Below are positions 6,458 to 9,276 of a DNA stretch of 9,276 nucleotides, piece by piece. This stretch comes from Betaproteobacteria bacterium (lineage in GTDB: Bacteria; Pseudomonadota; Gammaproteobacteria; Burkholderiales; Ferrovaceae), in NCBI GenBank assembly GCA_028870615.1, contig JAGWPH010000033.1:1-9276 (forward strand). The letters are read 5' to 3'. A model generated the notes under the pieces. The model saw nothing but the letters and a program-made list of their open reading frames with translations. It had not been told where the DNA came from and made no database searches. How positions within the stretch are numbered: position 1 is the stretch's first letter; each line of letters begins with the position of its first letter. The translations under genes and the position numbers were made by a program.

Positions 6458-6762
6458 CACCTGGATTTGGCAATGAAGCCCAGGCAGTATCCATTCGGCA
6501 TAATTTCATCATCACCGGGATACAGCCTGCAGCCATGGATAGCACCGTTGTCGGTGGGCTTGTTTTTGTTGGGGATAAAATTCATGCAGTTGCTGCCCCG
6601 TTTGTCTCCATTGGGGTGATCCTGAAATTTTAGGGCAGCGCGTACGGACGCGTTTTGATGCGCAAAGGCGCTGGTATTGAAACCAATCATAGGCGCAGCG
6701 GCCAAGGCAACACTGCCCATCTTGAGCAACCGACGGCGCGATTTTTTGACATTGTCTTCCAT
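6457..6762 (-). CDS. HiPIP-family (Iro-like) Tat-exported protein with only three cluster cysteines
   Basis: High-potential iron-sulfur proteins are small periplasmic single-electron carriers. The 101 residues begin with a Tat signal: SRRRLLK at 8-14 and a hydrophobic stretch ending AFA near residue 34. The mature part shows the Iro-like KFQDHPNG, then SNCMNFIP, a GCRLYPG step and the C-terminal NGYCLGF, matching the HiPIP fold pattern. Cysteines are present at 59, 78 and 93. The family's first ligand, normally three residues before C59, is Gly56 (codon GGC, one base from TGC Cys). The cofactor may therefore be altered, an unusual fourth ligand may be used, or the gene may be losing function. 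A longer reading frame upstream exists, but GGGAG about eight bases before 6762 and the Tat motif fix this start. It is divergent from cyc2, which suggests a role in the same electron pathway. Confidence 0.85.
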   Translation of the reverse strand: MEDNVKKSRRRLLKMGSVALAAAPMIGFNTSAFAHQNASVRAALKFQDHPNGDKRGSNCMNFIPNKNKPTDNGAIHGCRLYPGDDEIMPNGYCLGFIAKSR

Positions 6763-6833
6763 GTTGTAACTCCCACCAGATTGATTGTTTTTTACCATGA
6801 GCGAGATGGGCTTGACACATAATTTTTGGTTTT

Positions 6834-6859
6834 GTTGGCCGCTACCTGCAACGGCCAAC
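6834..6859. repeat. Perfect inverted repeat GTTGGCCG-N10-CGGCCAAC
   Basis: Eight-bp perfect arms around a 10-bp spacer, upstream of both divergent genes. It is not followed by a T-run on either strand, so a protein-binding operator is more likely than a terminator. The core TGGCCG/CGGCCA recurs at 5687-5707, beyond the other end of the leftward gene pair. Confidence 0.6.
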
Positions 6860-6865
6860 TGGATC

Positions 6866-6902
6866 GCAAAAGCGTTGATCGGCAGACCGTGGGCAAAAGC
6901 GT
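6866..6902 (+). repeat. 10-bp direct repeat GCAAAAGCGT, 27-bp period
   Basis: Exact copies lie at 6866-6875 and 6893-6902. The period is about two and a half helical turns. It could be a pair of regulator half-sites; chance is not excluded. Confidence 0.5.
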
Positions 6903-6920
6903 ATCACCTTGAAATTGAGA

Positions 6921-6949
6921 TTGTCAAAAGAGTTATCCGAAAATACTGT
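6921..6949 (+). promoter_or_regulatory. Candidate sigma-70 promoter upstream of cyc2
   Basis: TTGTCA and TACTGT are separated by 17 bases, predicting a start near 6956 and a leader of roughly 190 bases. An alternative -10, TATTAG at 7037-7042, would suit activation from the FNR-like site. The choice cannot be made from sequence. Confidence 0.3.
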
Positions 6950-7001
6950 CCGACTTCAAGCCTGTCTGGAATGACTTTAGAGTACGCCCAGTTTGAAATT
7001 T

Positions 7002-7017
7002 CTTGAGCCAAATCAAG
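7002..7017. promoter_or_regulatory. FNR/ANR/DNR-like binding site upstream of cyc2
   Basis: CTTGA-N6-TCAAG is a perfect palindrome and contains the CRP/FNR-superfamily core TTGA-N6-TCAA. Read as TTGAG-CCAA-ATCAA, it differs from TTGAT-N4-ATCAA at one base. The centre lies about 40 bp before a start that would use TATTAG (7037-7042), the usual activating distance, and about 140 bp before the cyc2 ATG. With the 6921 promoter it would instead lie downstream and repress. Confidence 0.5.
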
Positions 7018-7149
7018 TCGTTCATTCTGGCGTTCATATTAGAGTCGAAACATGGTCAGCGCATCAGATTGATCGAGGTTTGTACAACGCGCCTGCGTAA
7101 GCTTGTGCCCAAGGTCCCGCTTCAAATAAAAATCCGGAGGAGTTTTAAT

Positions 7150-8547
7150 ATGCCATTGCACCGATTCATCCCGGCCCTCATTGCGGGGTCCATGGTTACT
7201 GCCGTACTACTGGCCCTGATCCCTTCAACTGCCTCAGCAATTCCCGTGTATGCCCGTCAGACTGGTGAGAAGTGCGTTGCCTGCCATGTGGGCGGCATGT
7301 ACCCCCTGCTCACGTCTTTTGGCAGGATGTTCAAGCTGACAGGCTATACCCTGGGCAACCGGCCCAACCTCAATGCGCTCGAGGTCCAGAATGACGCCCC
7401 ACCCATCAGCCTCATGCTGCAAGGCGCGCGCCAGTACTATACCAGCACCTCCAACAGCATCAACGGCGCAGCGCCAAGCTCGGCCATGGACATACAGGTG
7501 GTCAGCCTTTTTTCTGGCGGCAAGATTACCGACAATGTCGGCGCTTTCATTCAATGGACAGGACAGAAATACGGTGGCACGCAAACCGGCACCCAGTGGA
7601 CCAGCGCCTCAGGCATAGACAACACCGAGTTTCGTTACGCCGACCGCCTCCTGGAGCAGGACAGCGACCTGGTCTATGGTGCCTACATCAATAACCGCTC
7701 CACCATGTCCGACGTCTGGAACACCACCGAAAACTGGTCAAACGTCTTCGTCGGATTTTTTAATGGCGGGAGCCCGCAAAGCCCAGTGACCTTTCTTGAC
7801 AGTGCCGCCACCCAACACGGCATGATCGGCGCCGGGGCCTACCTTTTCAAGGACAACACATGGTACGGCGAACTGGCAGTTTACAAGTCCGTGACCCACG
7901 GACCCGCCACCTTCCTGTTAACCGCCGGCACGACAGGCATGCCCTTGGTCGATCCCTCGCCTTATGTACGTCTGGCCTACAACAAGGAATTCGGGCCGCA
8001 TAATTTTGAATTGGGTGTGCATGGCATGGTTTCCTACGCACACAACGGCACGGTGGCCACCGCAGGCGTCTCCGACTGGGCGGGCACCGTCAACACCTAT
8101 CGCGATGTTGCCCTGGATGGGCAGTACCAGTATATCCAGGACCCCCATTACGTTGCCGTACACGCCCGCTTCAGCCACGAAAATGCCAGCTATGCGGCCG
8201 ATCAGATTGGAAGCCTTGTCTCCAATCCAACCAACATCCTGAACGAAACTTACCTGGATGCTTCCTATATCTACAAGACCAAATACGGCGCCATGTTGAT
8301 GTACCAGAGCGTAACAGGATCTGCCGACGCGTTGCTCAACCCCATGGGACCTGCGGGCAGCCCGGATTGGAAAGCCTGGACACCACAGATTTTCTGGGCC
8401 CCGTGGCAGAACGTCCGGATTGGCTATCAGTACATCTTTTACACACAAATGGGCGGGACCACCGGCGGAAACTTAAGCTTCGGCGGCGCCTCCTACAGCC
8501 CGCATGACTTCAACACGTCGATGCTGTACGCCAGCTTCATCTACTAA
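7150..8547 (+). CDS. cyc2: Cyc2-type outer-membrane cytochrome c-porin fusion (putative Fe(II) oxidase)
   Basis: Cyc2 proteins take electrons from Fe(II) at the cell surface through a single heme plugged into a beta-barrel. Of 465 residues, 1-30 are a Sec signal ending ASA. The mature protein starts with the family-typical IPVYARQTGEKCVACH, heme motif CVACH at 42-46, then PLLTSFGRMFKLTGYTL. The rest is a predicted barrel of alternating polar/hydrophobic strands with LVYGAYINNRSTMSDVWNTT, GSPDWKAWTPQI and a last strand MLYASFIY ending in an aromatic residue. The pattern resembles the Acidithiobacillus ferrooxidans type more than the neutrophile type, judged from memory of those sequences. The open frame extends 49 codons upstream, but GGAGGAG plus the signal peptide fix the start at 7150. 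It is followed after 16 bp by a c4-type cytochrome gene. Fe(II) as substrate is inferred from family and neighbours. Confidence 0.88.
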   Translation: MPLHRFIPALIAGSMVTAVLLALIPSTASAIPVYARQTGEKCVACHVGGMYPLLTSFGRMFKLTGYTLGNRPNLNALEVQNDAPPISLMLQGARQYYTSTSNSINGAAPSSAMDIQVVSLFSGGKITDNVGAFIQWTGQKYGGTQTGTQWTSASGIDNTEFRYADRLLEQDSDLVYGAYINNRSTMSDVWNTTENWSNVFVGFFNGGSPQSPVTFLDSAATQHGMIGAGAYLFKDNTWYGELAVYKSVTHGPATFLLTAGTTGMPLVDPSPYVRLAYNKEFGPHNFELGVHGMVSYAHNGTVATAGVSDWAGTVNTYRDVALDGQYQYIQDPHYVAVHARFSHENASYAADQIGSLVSNPTNILNETYLDASYIYKTKYGAMLMYQSVTGSADALLNPMGPAGSPDWKAWTPQIFWAPWQNVRIGYQYIFYTQMGGTTGGNLSFGGASYSPHDFNTSMLYASFIY

Positions 8548-8563
8548 ATTCTGGGGAACGAAC

Positions 8564-9247
8564 ATGACACACCTTTCAAAAATTCTGACCCTTTCGGCCT
8601 TGGCATTGACCCTGGGGGCTTGTTCCAATATCGAGCGCAGCCGCAATCTGGGCAACCCCCAGGTTTCGGGGCACACCCTGGCTCAACAGGTTTGCTCCAC
8701 CTGTCACGGCGGGACGGGCGTGAATAACAACGGCAATTCCATCAACCCTTCCTATCCCAATCTTGCCGGACAGCAAGCAGCCTACCTGGAAACCGAGATG
8801 CAGGAATTCCATGACCATACCCGCAGGGACCCTGCGGCTCGGGACATGATGTGGGGCATCGCCCGCGACTTCACTCCGCAACAAATCAAGGAGCTTGCAG
8901 CCTTTTATTCGCAACAAAAGCCGCTCCCCAACCTGGCCTCCAGTGATCCCGTACAGGCCGCTGCGGGCCAGAAACTCTTCGTTGAAGGGTCGTTGGAAAA
9001 ATCCGTTCCTGCCTGTGCCGCCTGTCATGGTGCCAATGCTGAAGGCAATGGCCCCATTCCGCGCCTTGCGGGTCAACATGCCGATTATCTGTACAAGCAG
9101 TTGATGGCATTCAACAATGATGCGGGTCGCGAAAATCATCCGGAAACACAAGAGCGGCCCCAGGGAGTGGTCATGGAAAGCATCTCTCATGGCCTGACCG
9201 ATGAACAAAAGCACCAGGTTGCAGCTTACCTCCAATCCGTCCAGTAA
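8564..9247 (+). CDS. Diheme c4-type cytochrome, predicted lipoprotein (Cyc1-like position)
   Basis: Periplasmic electron carrier expected to receive electrons from Cyc2. The 227 residues have two similar cytochrome-c domains: heme 1 CSTCH at 44-48 and heme 2 CAACH at 151-155. Each is followed by the c4-like YPNLAGQQAAYL or IPRLAGQHADYLYKQL. Methionine candidates for the sixth ligands are in RDMMWGIA (95/96) and in VVMESISHGL. The N-terminus has a lipobox LGAC with Cys20 followed by Ser, so the protein is probably lipid-anchored, and Ser at +2 favours the outer membrane. GGGGA eight bases upstream supports the ATG at 8564; an in-frame ATG 20 codons earlier lies within cyc2. In A. ferrooxidans the c4-type Cyc1 gene also follows cyc2, so the order is conserved. 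No oxidase or rusticyanin gene is visible before the window ends. Confidence 0.92.
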   Translation: MTHLSKILTLSALALTLGACSNIERSRNLGNPQVSGHTLAQQVCSTCHGGTGVNNNGNSINPSYPNLAGQQAAYLETEMQEFHDHTRRDPAARDMMWGIARDFTPQQIKELAAFYSQQKPLPNLASSDPVQAAAGQKLFVEGSLEKSVPACAACHGANAEGNGPIPRLAGQHADYLYKQLMAFNNDAGRENHPETQERPQGVVMESISHGLTDEQKHQVAAYLQSVQ

Positions 9248-9260
9248 CCGTGCCAGCTCC

Positions 9261-9276
9261 CGAAGCGCAAGCTTCG
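9261..9276 (+). terminator. Hairpin after the c4 cytochrome gene, cut by the window edge
   Basis: CGAAGC, loop GCAA, GCTTCG: a 6-bp stem with a stable GNRA-type loop, 13 bases after the stop codon. It may be longer and followed by a T-run beyond the window. Likely the end of the cyc2 operon, which would mean only two genes are cotranscribed. Confidence 0.5.

Larger units (their letters stand above)
6763..7149. promoter_or_regulatory. 387-bp divergent regulatory region between the HiPIP and cyc2 genes
   Basis: No credible gene lies here. Contents seen: a perfect 8-bp inverted repeat (6834-6859), a 10-bp direct repeat GCAAAAGCGT at 6866 and 6893, a possible sigma-70 promoter (6921-6949), an FNR-like palindrome (7002-7017), and a very strong ribosome-binding site GGAGGAG just before the cyc2 ATG at 7150. 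Such length suggests control by several regulators. Confidence 0.6.

Noticed and set aside
6812..6817. Perfect TTGACA as a cyc2 -35 box
   Set aside because: No acceptable -10 hexamer lies 16-18 bases downstream; that stretch is the GC-rich inverted repeat.
6915..6927. TTGA-N5-TCAA as a second FNR box
   Set aside because: The spacer is five bases and not six, so it does not fit the FNR/DNR geometry.
7003..7149. Upstream in-frame extension of cyc2 by 49 codons
   Set aside because: It would bury the signal peptide, has no good ribosome-binding site, and overlaps the FNR-like palindrome; GGAGGAG sits correctly before 7150.
7918..8448. 176-codon open frame on the - strand inside cyc2
   Set aside because: Shadow of cyc2; no ribosome-binding site or family features, while the + frame has signal peptide, heme motif and barrel.
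8576..9235. 219-codon open frame on the - strand opposite the c4 cytochrome
   Set aside because: Antisense shadow of a gene with two CXXCH motifs and a lipobox; it has no features of its own.
1..9276. CRISPR array, tRNA, rRNA, insertion sequence
   Set aside because: No regularly spaced identical repeats, no cloverleaf or rRNA-like segment, and no transposase or terminal inverted repeats were seen.

Overview
The window reads as a chromosomal segment of a Gram-negative bacterium, most likely a betaproteobacterial chemolithotroph of the iron-oxidizing kind. Three genes on the right point there: an outer-membrane cytochrome-porin of the Cyc2 type, a diheme c4-type cytochrome and a HiPIP-family protein. 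The taxonomic guess is inference; the protein families are read from motifs in the sequence.

Left (1-3386): a multidrug efflux unit. A LysR-type regulator (2493-3386, +) is divergent from an EmrA/HlyD-type membrane-fusion protein (1344-2387, -). The latter overlaps an EmrB-type DHA2 major facilitator transporter (1-1372, -), whose C-terminal end lies outside the window. The 105-bp divergent gap holds face-to-face promoter candidates and a TATTCG/CGAATA palindrome over the lysR ribosome-binding site.

Middle (3609-5633): a visibly more A/T-rich pair of divergent genes. One encodes a sigma-54 enhancer-binding protein with a four-cysteine PAS sensor region and a Fis-type DNA-binding end. The other encodes a small exported protein made of two 43-residue Cys-containing repeats, which I do not recognise. 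The gap between them has a near-consensus -24/-12 promoter facing the repeat protein. It also has a sigma-70 promoter for the regulator overlapping a 21-bp dyad at the right distance to be its enhancer, and a long stem-loop at the predicted 5' end of the repeat-protein mRNA. The simplest model is that the regulator senses a redox or metal signal and switches on the secreted protein. This is the best candidate for an undescribed system here.

Right (5772-9276): a PAQR/hemolysin III membrane protein and a Tat-exported HiPIP-family protein run leftward. Divergent from them, across a 387-bp regulatory gap, run cyc2 and a c4-type cytochrome lipoprotein. Cyc2 would take electrons from Fe(II) at the cell surface; the cytochrome and perhaps the HiPIP would carry them through the periplasm. 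The HiPIP has only three of the four expected cluster cysteines. The gap contains an FNR-like palindrome, a perfect 8-bp inverted repeat and a 10-bp direct repeat. A hairpin at the right edge probably starts the terminator of the cyc2 operon.
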